A stretch of DNA of 64,000 nucleotides from Himantopus leucocephalus (Eukaryota > Chordata > Aves > Charadriiformes > Recurvirostridae), in NCBI GenBank assembly GCA_003993805.1, contig RSEF01000031.1, forward strand, positions 27,319,068-27,383,067. Reading direction: 5' to 3'. The notes beneath the pieces were generated by a model. It had not been told where the DNA came from. It worked only from the letters and a program-made list of their open reading frames with translations, and made no database searches. The position numbers and the translations under genes were made by a program. Of this stretch, positions 1 to 25,254 are shown in pieces; the first letter of the stretch is position 1; every line of letters starts with the position of its first letter.

Positions 1-807
1 TAAAGCTTACTTATTTAAGCTAAACAACTAATATCTCTCAACAAACAGATGGACCAACTGCCAGCTTTTTATTGGCAATCTGAAATCTAGTTTTAAAGTG
101 TTTAATCTTGTGGAGACACTGTCTTTAAAAAATGAATTTTTTTTTTAATTTAAGATGTGTCAGAGCAACTTAATCTATACTTAGGCATAATTTATGATGT
201 AGAGACACTAGTTCAAAATGCCACGTGTAGGGTCTTTATAACTGGCAGGCTGCTAATCTTTTGCAATATCAACAAAAATTGTCCTATCCACCTTGTTTTT
301 TCAGCAAAAATGTACTATCTTTACAGCATCTCTCATTAGGAGCCAACATACATAAATATAACAATATATCTGGAAAGATAGAAAATGTAAATATCTGGAA
401 TGTAGTTACATTTATGAGTTAAGTACCTACTGTGATGTACTGTCATTGTAGTTTTCACTCTTTGTTCTCTTATATGCTAATTAATTAAGTAATTTGCAAA
501 TGGATCTTCCGTAATTAGTATAAATTAATTAGGTTCTGCTGTATTTGTAATCTGGTAAAATACGTGCTGACAGAATTTACTTCTGCAAACCATGAATTTC
601 AAATAATAGTAGTATGGGAAAACATTAAGCAGAGCACCGTTGCTACAAGGTGGATTCCAAGAGTATGAATTCAAACCACAGTGCTTATGTATTTAATTTA
701 ATTGATATAAGAATGTGTAATTTTGGGTTACTGTGGAGTTTGTAATAATCTGTTTATTGCTTATAACTCTGCAGGAGTCCTTCNGTTTATTGCTTATAAC
801 TCTGCAG
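1..807 (+). other. SMARCA2: SMARCA2 intron, 3' part (upstream end outside window)
   Basis: AT-rich sequence with no coding similarity that I can see. The preceding SMARCA2 exon should end in codons for QHIE, and no such sequence is present, so the whole stretch is read as intron. It ends in a short pyrimidine-poor acceptor, TCTGCAG, at 801-807. The acceptor and first exon bases are duplicated around an N at 784 (see the repeat entry). Confidence 0.75.
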
Positions 808-816
808 GAGTCCTTC
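752..816. repeat. 32-bp exact duplication flanking a single N (probable assembly artefact)
   Basis: Bases 752-783 and 785-816 are identical over 32 bp and are separated by one N at 784. Each copy contains the end of the intron, the acceptor CTGCAG and the first nine exon bases (GAGTCCTTC). An exact tandem copy joined by a lone N is what a contig join with an unmerged overlap produces, so I treat it as artefact and use the second copy as the real acceptor. Confidence 0.85.
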
Positions 817-854
817 GCTGAACATTTAGGCTACTCAAATGGTGTCATCAATGG
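808..854 (+). CDS. SMARCA2: SMARCA2 coding exon A (47 nt; helicase C-lobe entry)
   Basis: Encodes ESFAEHLGYSNGVING, with the last Gly codon split GG|A into the next exon. This is the segment just after the Snf2 ATPase lobe linker, leading into the helicase C-terminal lobe of the BAF remodeller ATPase. The residues GYSNGVING match vertebrate SMARCA2; SMARCA4 has GFTGGIVQG here, so the paralogue call rests partly on this exon. Acceptor CAG at 805-807, donor GT at 855-856. It is too short for ORF scans and was found by reading frame and phase. It sits at the edge of the assembly duplication at 752-816, so automated annotation could misplace its start. Confidence 0.93.
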
Positions 855-14889
<14,035 letters not shown>

Positions 14890-16140
14890 TAGGTTTTTTA
14901 CTTTTTTGAAAACTACATAGTTGCACTAGGGAGACCTCAAGTAGTAGTTAAGGCCTAAATATCCATATTACCTAGCTTTTGCTGCTGTGTTGAAGGCATA
15001 AATAAATTTTAAGCTGCATTGCTGAAACTTAAAATGCTGAATCAGGACTATGATAGGTTTCTATTGCAAGTATTCTATTGCCATGCATCTTGACATATTT
15101 CTTAGGTCTTTCGACACTTTCATAAGTGTCATCTTTAAGATATATGGAGAATTATTTTACAGTGGAGAAGATCAGTGATCAGTGTATATTACAGCTTTCT
15201 GTGCTACAGAAGCTTAATTTTATTATTATTTTTAATACCTGAATTTAACCCTTTTAAGAATTTGGAAACTTTCACATAAGTCGTCTTTCTCTCATGTGGT
15301 TTCATTTCCAAGTCTTGAGCATTTCTTGGTTCCACTGAGGTCAAACCCCTTGATAAATGATAAAAGAATTTAAAACCTGAAAGTAAAGATTGTAAACTTA
15401 ACTCACACCAAATCTGTGATTTTGTTGTACATGAGGATTCTTGCTGTTCTTCTGAGAAATACACATCTAATGCATGTGCCTTTTCAGAATGGTAGTAACA
15501 GGGGTGGTAAGGAGGTGAGGACGGATTATTGAAAAGTCTTTTCAAAACGAGGAAATTTGATAATGTTATGATTTCCAAAACATAAAATACTCTATTTGCA
15601 AATCTAGTCTACATGGTTTTGACAAAGTAAGTTTTGTCGTAGAGTAATTACAGATTAATGCCAACATGAATATACAGTGTAGTTTTTGTGTATAATTTGC
15701 TAAAGATAGGTAGAAATTTTACTGACTTGAGTTACAAACATGGTATTTTTGAGAGTGCATTGTGCAATACTATGCTAAGAGCTAATCCAGATTCTGCTGC
15801 TGGGTGAAAAGCTTAGGGGAGCACAGGTTTGAATTATACACCAGCTGTAAATCTAAACAAGTGTATGAAACTACAGGGGTTTGATACTTGACCTTTTCAA
15901 GTAGTCAGTGGAGAAGAAAGACCTAGAAACATAAACTCCCGTCTGGATTCTCGAACATTTACCCTCTCCTTCAGTGGAAGTGCTTGCAGTATAGTGTACT
16001 TTCTACTCAAGGTCATTTTAAGCTAATTATTTTTAATGACGGAATACTCTGACTGTGGCAACATAGAAGTTGGCTTCAGCTTGCATGTTTTGTGTCTTGA
16101 GTTGGCTCTGATATTTGTGTTGAGCACTTCACTGTCAAAA

Positions 16141-17230
16141 GTTGGCAGCCCTAAAAAAATCATCTAATCCATCTTCCTACTCAGCGTGGAATCAGCCAGT
16201 CCTCTGTCATTTATAATAGATGTTCACATGATCTGTTCTTCAAGGCCTTCCCTAGCAGTGAATTTAGAAGTCCACAGGGGAATGTATTTAACTGCTTGGA
16301 TTTCCCTTATATTTTACCTGAATTTTCTTGTTGGATTTTAAGCCAATTACTTCTCCTTCTAATCATTCTGGTCATGCAGAACAGGCTGCTACCTTTCTTT
16401 TTCTAACATTTCTTTATGTCATAGAATAGTTGTTTCCCTCTTCAGTCAATTCTTAAGGTTATCAACCACTGCTCATTCAGTCTTTTCCCATAGTTCCTGT
16501 TTTCTAAATCTCTTGATTGTTTTCACTGATTTCCCCTAGCTGTGTTTCCCCTACGTGTGACTGATGTCTGTCTGCAAGTTTGGTCAAAAGCTAGACACCA
16601 AAATTCCAAGTGCAGCCTCATTTGAATAAGGAAGAGGAGTTCTTTTGCATAACTTCTAGAATACTTACACCTCGCGATCCAGTATTTCATTTTCTTAACA
16701 GTAAAGGTATTGACTTGTGTTGAATTTTTGATCTAGTATAAGCTCTTAATCCTTTTCTGTGCATCTACTTCCTGGCCAGTTTTTCAGAATCATGTTTTGT
16801 ATAGTTGATCTTTCCTTCCTCGTAAGAGGATTTAGCATATGCTTTTGTTGAATGATATCCAAATTTTCTTCACCAAAATTATTCTGAATTTTAAGCCTGT
16901 CCTCAGGTGAACTTCAAGTCAGCTTGGTGTTCTTTGGACATTTAGCAGGCATCCTTTCTATTCTGTCTTCCTAAAGACACTAAAAACACTGAAAAGCACT
17001 CGACCTTTTGATAAAAAGCCATTAAGGACTATTCTGAAAATAATTTCTTACCAGTTCTCCATTTACTTGGTAGTAATTGTTTTCATTGTTTGCTTCTGAG
17101 ATTGTTGTGTGAGGCGAAGTCAGAAACTTTGCTAGTCAAGATGATTCATATACAACCCTTTTTACAATGTGGCTTGTTATTCTATTGAGAAAAATTAGTC
17201 TCTCTCCTCCCCCCTATTGAGTTGTTAAGC
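16141..17230 (-). mobile_element. Ancient CR1-type LINE remnant (about 1.1 kb)
   Basis: Highly diverged but collinear with CR1 elements of the old reptile/turtle type, in reverse orientation. Recognisable islands in order are: TTTTAAGCCAATTACTTCTC near 16341, the CTAGACACCAAAATTCCAAG area near 16591, CTGGCCAGTTTTTCAGAATC through GATCTTTCCTTCCTCG near 16771-16821, TTCTGAATTTTAAGCCTGTC near 16882, and CAGCTTGG near 16920. No reading frame survives. It is clearly older than the other CR1 pieces. Boundaries are approximate. Confidence 0.72.
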
Positions 17231-18332
17231 AGGTTCTCAAATTAGCTAAATTAAAGTTAAGTCATATTGCTTCACAGTACATTGCAGTTACTACTATGAC
17301 TCTATTGTATACATTTTTTAACTTAGTCTTTCAGATGGACTTGAGAGTGTTTAATTCCTACACTTGCATTTGTTTCGTCTAATACTATTTAGACTCTTTG
17401 TTCAGAGGAATTTTGTTTATAGTGTAATACTGCTTATGCAGGTTCAGAATAAAAACTCCTCTCCATTAGGTGGATACGGAAATCTAAGTCAAGCCTTTTG
17501 AATTTTTTCATGATCTTATAATCCATGTGTGTGTAAAACAGAGTTCTTTGGTGCACCATTGGCCTCCCACTACCGTTACTTTTATGTCTTCTTTGAGAAT
17601 TTAAGTGTTTGTCTTTTTCTGTAATGACATCTCTGGAAGATTGTAGAAAAAGTGATAATAATCTTGTACAGCATTTTCAAGGGAAAACTTCAACTATATA
17701 AACATAGAAAATTGTGGTAAATAGTTTTACAAGCATTTGTATCCTGTGGCTTTGTCACTATAACTTGTAAGGTAACAGTATTGGGCATATTGCATGAAAA
17801 CTTTGAATTAATCATTTCATGTGTACTTGGATGCAGTGAACTACTTCTGTCAGTAAAACTGGAAAAAAATAGAAGAGCCAGTAAGTTCTGAATTAAGAAA
17901 GGCAGCTTAATTCATAAGACACCCTTTTACCCATGTTCTGTTTCATGCCAGTCTCCAAAGGTAACTATAGATACCGCTGTTTCTATTGCAGTGTTACAGA
18001 AGAATGAGCTTTATTTACCATCAGCAGGGGATGCCCCTCATCTTATCTCTTGCTGTGGCTGCTGTTACAGCTTTATAGCTATCTTCTAATGGGGTTTTCT
18101 GGAGTAAAACTTGGCATTTCTGACTACTAAGTTGGTTTCATAGTATGAATATCCAGTCCTCATCTGTGTCTCTTCCTTTATGTGTCTTGGGGAAGTTGAC
18201 TAGATGTCTTCTGAGGAGTTTTGCCTTAATCGGCAGCCAGAACTTGGACTGTGTAGATCAGCTACCTGCTCCTTTTCAGTTAGACCCTGACCACTCTCCT
18301 AATACACCAAACACTGGAGTCTAGTTAAGGTC

Positions 18333-18359
18333 ATGGCAGATCCCCACAGGATCTGCCAT
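18333..18359. repeat. Perfect inverted repeat, 11-bp arms, 5-nt loop
   Basis: ATGGCAGATCC at 18333-18343 and its exact reverse complement GGATCTGCCAT at 18349-18359 flank the loop CCACA. In RNA this forms an 11-bp uninterrupted stem. Pairing does not extend beyond the arms, so the hairpin is much shorter than a microRNA precursor. Confidence 0.9.
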
Positions 18360-21300
18360 ATAGCTCAAGGTCTGTATGGCATGCATGTATACTGACCAAG
18401 TATGTCAGCTCCCTCCTTGCTAGGAGGTCAAGAACCTCAGTTTGGAGGCAGGAGGCAAAATAATTACAGAAGCCAAATCTATGGACAAATGCAGAGTTTA
18501 GCGAGATATTGCTGCTGCCCTGAACAACCTGTAATTCAATACCAGCCTCCCAGGGAAGCTGTAAAACACAAATGGGCTTCATCACTAGCTGTCGCTGCAG
18601 CCTGCTATTCTGTTACTGTTGGCATGACAACCGTATTTCCTTAAAAAAAAAAAACAAAACAGGAAGGAGGAGTTTGCTTCCTGATCCTACGAAGCATTTA
18701 TATTCTGGAAGTATTTCATGCTCTAGCAGATTCTATCCCTGCATCACTTTAACAGGACTGCAAAATACTGTGCTGGATCCCATGGCAGATTATTTTCTAG
18801 AGGGATCATCTACTAAGAACTCCATTGCTTAGAGCAGGCTTCAAGAATCAGAGGATTTGTTTGAGTAGTTACAAGACTCTTATGCCACTTGCACCTCGAT
18901 TCAGCTTCTCATTCAATTTAATTGCTGGCTAGGTGACATGAATAACGTTTTATTCCCTAGTTGTGTAGTTCATTTGAAGTAGCTTTGCATGTTGGCCAGG
19001 GAAACATATTTGAGTCCAAAATGAGCAGTATCTCGTTTACTGTGTGCAGACATGCGAAAGTCAACTATTGTGGAGTACTTATTTTGCTGATTTAAAAATT
19101 GTGAGTGAAATTTAAGTATTTGGTCTTTAATTAGTCCATCTTACTTACTTTTAAAGAAAACCAGTGCAGGCTTTCATAGCTACACAGTATCCGGTGAACA
19201 CTGTCTAACATAATCATGACATAAATTGTACTTGCTTTTTTTGTTTATGTTTACTAACTAAGGTAAATAATGTTTTACAATAAATCAAACTACCTAGCAG
19301 GAAACTGTTGGGCATGTTTTCAACTGTTTTCTCGTCAGCTGGAACTTTACATAACTTTTTGATTTTACACACTCTAATAGTCTGTTAAAAGTTAGGTGTG
19401 GCATCAGAGGTAGTGAAGTTGGGCCAGCTTACTACTACAAGTTGACATAAATTACTAAAAGTTTTTCAGTTAGGTTTGTGTTTTCTGAGAGCTTCACTTC
19501 TTTGTATACAACTGCAGAATCAGCACTAAGAAGACATTTCAAGACATGGTTTTGTAAACTGTGATGGTGGAATTTGATCTTACACTAGTCTTCGTTAGAT
19601 ACTGAAATAGCTGTGTGGAAAATCACCATTACACTCAATAAATTTTTTTGCTTCACTTTTCATCTACTGTTTTTTATTTTAAATTGTAATGGAGGTTTTT
19701 ATATAGTCTATATTGAAGGCTGAGATCCTGTGAAGGAGGAGAAAAGAAATAACCTTTTACCCTGTGCATAGTTTATCTGCATACTTCATATACGTGATAG
19801 CCCTCCACCCATGGTTTTCTCTCTTCTTTACTCCTCTGTACCATTTCTGGTTACAATTGTAAAGTTTCCTGACTTGCCGCTAAACCTGTTTAACAGTTGA
19901 GTAGGTGAGTATTTACTGAGGGCGTTTGAAGAAAATTGCATTCTGATCTAAACGCTGCTCTGTAGTATTCAATTGCAGATCAAATTGAATTTGTTAAGCT
20001 GTAGGGAAAAACAAGTCACATTTGAAAGACTTTGTCACTGGAGGCTTAAAAAGTCCGCTGTCCCAAGGTGTTGTCTTATTTTGTGACCAGCAATCGTCAG
20101 GATGCCCCAGGTACTATTTTTTAATGTGCAATGTAAGGCTGTTAAGTTTTATGCATGCGGAGACTGATTTGTTGAGGGATTAGAAGTTGGACATGACTTT
20201 AAGGTCCCACAAAGCCAAGTTGTTGTTATATTCTGAGTATTAGTATCTATCTTTCATACCCTTTTCAGGAAATCCAGTTCAGAATCTATTTAAGAAAATG
20301 ATGAAAATGGCTACTTTTAAGTTTCAGTGCAATTTAAAAGCAATGAAGCAGTTTAGATTAAAGGGTCTTTTACCAGCATTTGAGGTATGAGAGGGAATTT
20401 AAAGGCATCTACCTGATGGCTTTGGCTCTCTGTTTTGGCTAGATGGGTTTGTTAGTTTATAAAGAACCTGATTTACACCCTGGGTATCTTTCTCAGAATC
20501 TGGAGGCATTAATTTGGGAAACTAACAAAATACTTTGAAATGCCTCTTCAATACTTGAGAGAGATTGTCGGTAAGGCAATTTTTAGTGTTCCAGAAATGG
20601 TTTTTGTGTGAGAAGACCTCAAGTCAGGAAATCTGATCAGCGGTTTCAGAGGAATACTTATCAGTAAAACATCTTGCCATATTTTCATAGGGTCCTGGTT
20701 TTTTAGTCTGTGATTTTGTCCATATGATGTTGCATGTGAAGTATCATAACAAATATTAACACAGTTTCGGTTGGAATTGTACATATATTCTCCCCTAGAA
20801 AACATTTGAGTAATAGTGTCATAAAAACACCTTTCTGTAGTTTTTAAAAATGTGAGTAGTAGTGTTAACATTAAACTAAAGTAAACTGCATTTTATTTGA
20901 ACTAGCTATACTTTTCCAGCATACCAAGTTTATTTAGCCTGGCAACCATGAATTAAAACTCTAGGTTTCAGGCTCTGTTATATTATTATTTTTTTTTCAA
21001 CTGCAAAATTTTGCGTGCAGAAATTAGGCCTTGTGGTTAAAATGCCTGAAATAATCTTCATGTGGAAGGTCAAAATTCAGATGAACTTCCAAAACTGAAA
21101 CACAAACAACTATTAAATACTTCATAAAATCCACAGAAAAAGAAAGTCTGCCTTAAAAGTTTAAAACATTACTGTTGCTAGGGTCATTTGGCAATGGAAA
21201 GAGCAGCAGCAAATATTTTAATACTTGGGTCCACGGCATTGTTATGTTCTCTGACATGCCTTGACAGTAATGATGATAGGCTGTGTGCAGTAGGTGACCT

Positions 21301-21764
21301 TTTGTCACCTATCAAACTTTTTAAGAGGCAATAAATTTTCCTATGTTGATTTGCATTTATGACATGGGTAAGCAGTTACCCACACCTTTCCAAGCGTATA
21401 TTGTTGCCAGAGTATTCACTCTGCACAAAGGGGAGCATTTAATATTTTGCCTTGTCACCAGGAGCAAATTGAGAGACCGTTACTGTAAAGTGCCATCTTT
21501 TGAAGGCACATCAGAGCAGGTGATGGGAAGCTTCACACTGTTTTCCATGCAGCAGCCATGACAGGCAAAAATAATCCTTTTGACTGATCAGTCTCTACAT
21601 ATGCAGAGCTCTGCTGCTTCTATAGAAATCTGCAACTGAAATGAAAGCAATTTGTCTCTTCTTGTATGTAAACAAGTATGGAAGTACTAACTTAGCAAAT
21701 ATGGAAGAACAGGAATGTTTCAGATTGAACTTCTCAAAAATTACTCAGCCTATCTTTAGGCATG

Positions 21765-21857
21765 TCACAGAATCACAGAATGGTCAGGGTTGGAAGGGAC
21801 CTCTGGAGATCATGTAGTCCGACCCCCCCTGTCAGAGCAGGATCACCTACAGCAGGT
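21765..21857 (-). mobile_element. CR1 LINE 3'-end fragment
   Basis: Starts with the reversed CR1 terminal octamers (TCACAGAATCACAGAAT) followed by GGTTGGAAGGGACCTCTGGA and ATCATGTAGTCCGACC, the reverse complement of the CR1 3' end. Only the last ~90 bp of the element is present, the usual 5'-truncated form. Confidence 0.9.
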
Positions 21858-22400
21858 GAGCCTTAGACAATTAGCTTCCTGAGTCATCTTGAAGTACTGT
21901 GCTTGATGAGTGGAATTTCCTTACTCTAACAGAATTTTAACTTTAAAAAGGAAAATCCTACAAAAGTTTTCCAGCAATTGTAACCCTGTAATTTCATCCT
22001 GTACACTGAAATTGTCAAGTTTAGAATGTTACAAATTACTGTTTGATGGATATCCATTACATATTCTGTTCAGTTGCATCTGACAATGCAATAAAATATT
22101 TTTATCTGGATTTCAAACTCAGATCCATAGGACTTTGTTGCTGCTTACAGCCTTGTTTTAGTTTTTCATATATGCACTTAGACTATACTAATTATTCTGT
22201 TGAGAAACTTCACTTCCTCTTAAGTCTCATTGCCTTTCCAGGAATCTTCTTTGTATTTTTAAGTTAGTTTTTGCTTAGGTAATAGTTTTTCCTTGTCAGA
22301 CTGTGATTTGCTTTGCAGTTTATCCCAGAAGACCAAAAAGGCCTTCTAGACAGATACTGTTCATGTTAGATTTTTATTTTTAGCCTGTGATATGCATATT

Positions 22401-22690
22401 CATAGAACCATAGAATCATAGAATAGTTTGGGTTGGAAGGGACTTTAAAGGTCATCATCAAGAGCAGGTCATCATCAACTAGACGAGATTGCTCAGAGCC
22501 CTATCCAACATGACCTTGTATGTTTCCAGGGATGGAGCATCTACCACCTCTCTGGGCAACCTGTTCCAGTGTTTCACCAGCCTTATTGTAAAAAATTTCT
22601 TCCTTACAGCTAGTCTAAATCTATACTTTTTTAGGTTAAAGCCATTACCCCTTGTCTTATATTAGAGGGTCAAGCTGTACTGTAAGTTCT
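22401..22690 (-). mobile_element. CR1 LINE 3' fragment
   Basis: Begins with reversed CR1 terminal repeats (CATAGAACCATAGAATCATA), then GTTTGGGTTGGAAGGGACTT and the CR1 segment GGGCAACCTGTTCCAGTGTT. A small internal duplication (GGTCATCATCAA, at about 22452 and 22468) is private to this copy. 5'-truncated, antisense to SMARCA2. Confidence 0.92.
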
Positions 22691-23256
22691 TCCATATTCT
22701 GATAACTGCAGCTTTAGAAGCATCCTGAAAACATGGAACTCAATGCATCACTGCTAGAAGCTAGCCTCACAAAATGTTGTATAAAATACCTGAGATACAT
22801 AGCTTTTCTCAGCAAGTTGTCTAATGTTTGACTTAGTTTCGTTTTATGCTATCTTCCTCCAAATTCTGCAAAGTTACTAAAAAAAATATGTATTGGAATT
22901 GTCTTAAAGAGCTACATCCTACTGCTTATTCTTCAAACACAGTCTATTTCTATGAGAAAAGTTTTTTCCTCTGTCGACATAGGAAGTGAGTAGTCTAATC
23001 TCTTGCCATACATTTTCTCGTATCATACTCTCTTAATGTTGCATGCTTCCCATTCTTAATTGCCTCAGAGTACCTGCATTAATACTGATAGATCTCTGTA
23101 ACCGTTTTACCATGGTATTGGGAAAAGCCTTAAGCCATTTTCTGTGAATAAGTAGATATGCAAGATCCTGTGAATATCCACTGAAAAATAATGGAACTAT
23201 AGTGGTTTCTGAAAGCTGTTCTGTTGGGTTTTTTTGGGGGGGGTTCCATTATATTT

Positions 23257-24230
23257 CATAGAAACATAGAGTGCTTTGGGTTGGAAGTGACCTTAAAGAT
23301 CATCTAGTTCCAATGTCCCTGCTATGTGCAGGGACACCTTCCACTAAGCTAGGTTGCTAAAAGCCTTATCCAGCCTGGCCTTAAACACCTCCAGGGATGG
23401 GGCATCCACAACTTCCCTGGGCAACCTGTTCCAATGTCTCACCACCCTCACAGTAAAAAATTTATTCCTAATATCTAATGTAAGTCTTTCAATGTCAAAC
23501 TATTACACCTTATGCTATTGCTACACTTCCTGACAAAGAGTTACTCTCCATCTTTCCTGTAGGCCCCCCCCTTTAGGTACTGGAAGGCTGCTATAAGGTC
23601 TCCTCTTCTCCAGGCTGAACAACCCCAACTCTCTCAGCCTGTCCTCATAGGAGAGGTCCTCCAGCCCTCTGATCATCTTCATGGCCCTCCTATGGACTTG
23701 CTCCAACAGGTCCATGTCCTTCTTATGTTGGGGGGCCCAGAGCTGGATGCAGTACTCCAGGTGGGGTCTCACCAGAGTGGAACAGAATCAGCTCCCTCGA
23801 CCTGCTGGCCATGGTTCTTTTGATGCAGCTCAGGATGTGCTTGGCTTTCTGGGCTGCAAGCACACATGGCTGGCTCATGTCCAGCTTTTCATCCACCAAT
23901 AGCCCCAAGTCCTTCNNNNNNNNNNNNNNNNNNNNNNNNNNNNNNNNNNNNNNNNNNNNNNNNNNNNNNNNNNNNNNNNNNNNNNNNNNNNNNNNNNNNN
24001 NNNNNNNNNNNNNNNCAATCCCACTGTCCATGTCAGTGACAAAGATGTTAAACAGCACTGGTCCCAATACCAACCCCCGAGGAATGCCACTGGTCACTGG
24101 TCTCCCCGTGGACATCGATTCATTGACCACAACTCTTAGTGTGTGGCCATCCAGCCAGTTCTTTATCCACCGAGTGGTCTCCAATTTAGAGACAGGGATG
24201 TTGTGTGGGACAGTGTCAAATGCCTTGCAT
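23257..24230 (-). mobile_element. CR1 LINE fragment with reverse-transcriptase remnant, interrupted by a gap
   Basis: The plus strand opens with CATAGAAACATAGAGTGCTT and TTGGGTTGGAAGTGACC, the reversed CR1 3' end, and continues through CR1 sequence for nearly 1 kb. Translated on the minus strand, the distal part reads KAFDTVPHN and then [16 protein letters not shown], a non-LTR reverse-transcriptase segment. The catalytic-box region falls in the 100-N gap at 23916-24015. The frame is broken and the element is 5'-truncated at about 24230, next to an 11-T run. It is dead and antisense to SMARCA2. Confidence 0.93.
23916..24015. other. Assembly gap, 100 N
   Basis: Exactly 100 N, the conventional placeholder for a gap of unknown size, lying inside a CR1 copy. 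Open frames spanning it are meaningless. Confidence 0.98.
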
Positions 24231-25241
24231 TTTTTTTTTTTAATGCACCTACTTTGTTTTGAATTTATTTTCTCCTTTTGCTCCCATTTGGTTATCTTCC
24301 ACATTTTAAACTTCGAATAAAAAATGTCTGTTTGAGAATGTGTGAATATACGTAAATATATGGGAGAAGGAGAACATATGAAAGCAAGTACTTAATGGTA
24401 TGACTGTTGGCAGAAGCTGCGTTTACTTTGATATAAATAAAAGTGCCAGTTTAAGGTTTGTACTATAAGCTTCTCATGTTGCATCATTAAGAAAGGTAGT
24501 GTTTCTGGGCACACATAATATTTATGTTCACCTGTAAAATAGAAGCCTTTTATTCAACAGACTAACAAAAAGAGAGAAAAGAATTTTAGTATTTTTCTGA
24601 CCAATTTGAAGGCATCACTGGATATCTGTTTGCTTGAGAGACAAATAATTCACTTATTTTAAGGCTAGAGGTTTTGCTCAAAATGAGTGATTTCACACTG
24701 GAAATCTGCTAATCATCCCTTTGTGTTATAGTCCTCAGCTGTGTTGTTTCCATAGGAGAAGAAAAGGTGGTTTGTTCTTTGTAGGATACTTTGTGCTAGG
24801 ATATGGTACACCACTGTTGGCTGTGTTGCAGAATGAGAGTTGCTCCTGTCTACTTACCAGTATGCAGGGCTTAGAATTGTCAAATCTATTTTTACCATGG
24901 AAAAGATAATCTGCCACTGCAAATGTTAGCAAGGTTCACTGGAAGCAAATGTTGTCCTGGAAAGAGCCAAGGCTGCACTTTCATTCCAAGGGACTGATCG
25001 GTGAGGGTATAAACCCTGTCTTTATATCTGCTATCTTTCTGATTGAATTAATAAGGTCTCAGACAAAAAGGGAGACAAATGCTTTTTGAACAAAGAAAGG
25101 CTAAGCCCTGGAAAGTTTTTTAAAATAAATTTATAAATAATCCATTCATTCCCGTTCTGAAGGATTGAATTCTGAGAAGTTTTTCATAGGGAATAAAATC
25201 AAACGTGAGAGGTTTGTCTTTAGTTCTCAGCATTATGAGCT

Positions 25242-25254
25242 GCTAATCATTAGC
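25242..25254. promoter_or_regulatory. Palindromic homeodomain-type site (candidate)
   Basis: GCTAATCATTAGC is a perfect palindrome around a central C and contains two facing TAAT cores, the form bound by homeodomain dimers. It lies deep in the 19.9-kb intron. A 13-bp palindrome can occur by chance in AT-rich DNA, so function is only a possibility. Confidence 0.25.

Noticed and set aside
15204..15578. 124-codon minus-strand open frame
   Set aside because: Intronic, antisense, low-complexity end, no recognisable family.
23723..24304. Minus-strand frame with reverse-transcriptase words as a possible gene
   Set aside because: It is a broken CR1 LINE remnant through a 100-N gap; annotated as a mobile element instead.
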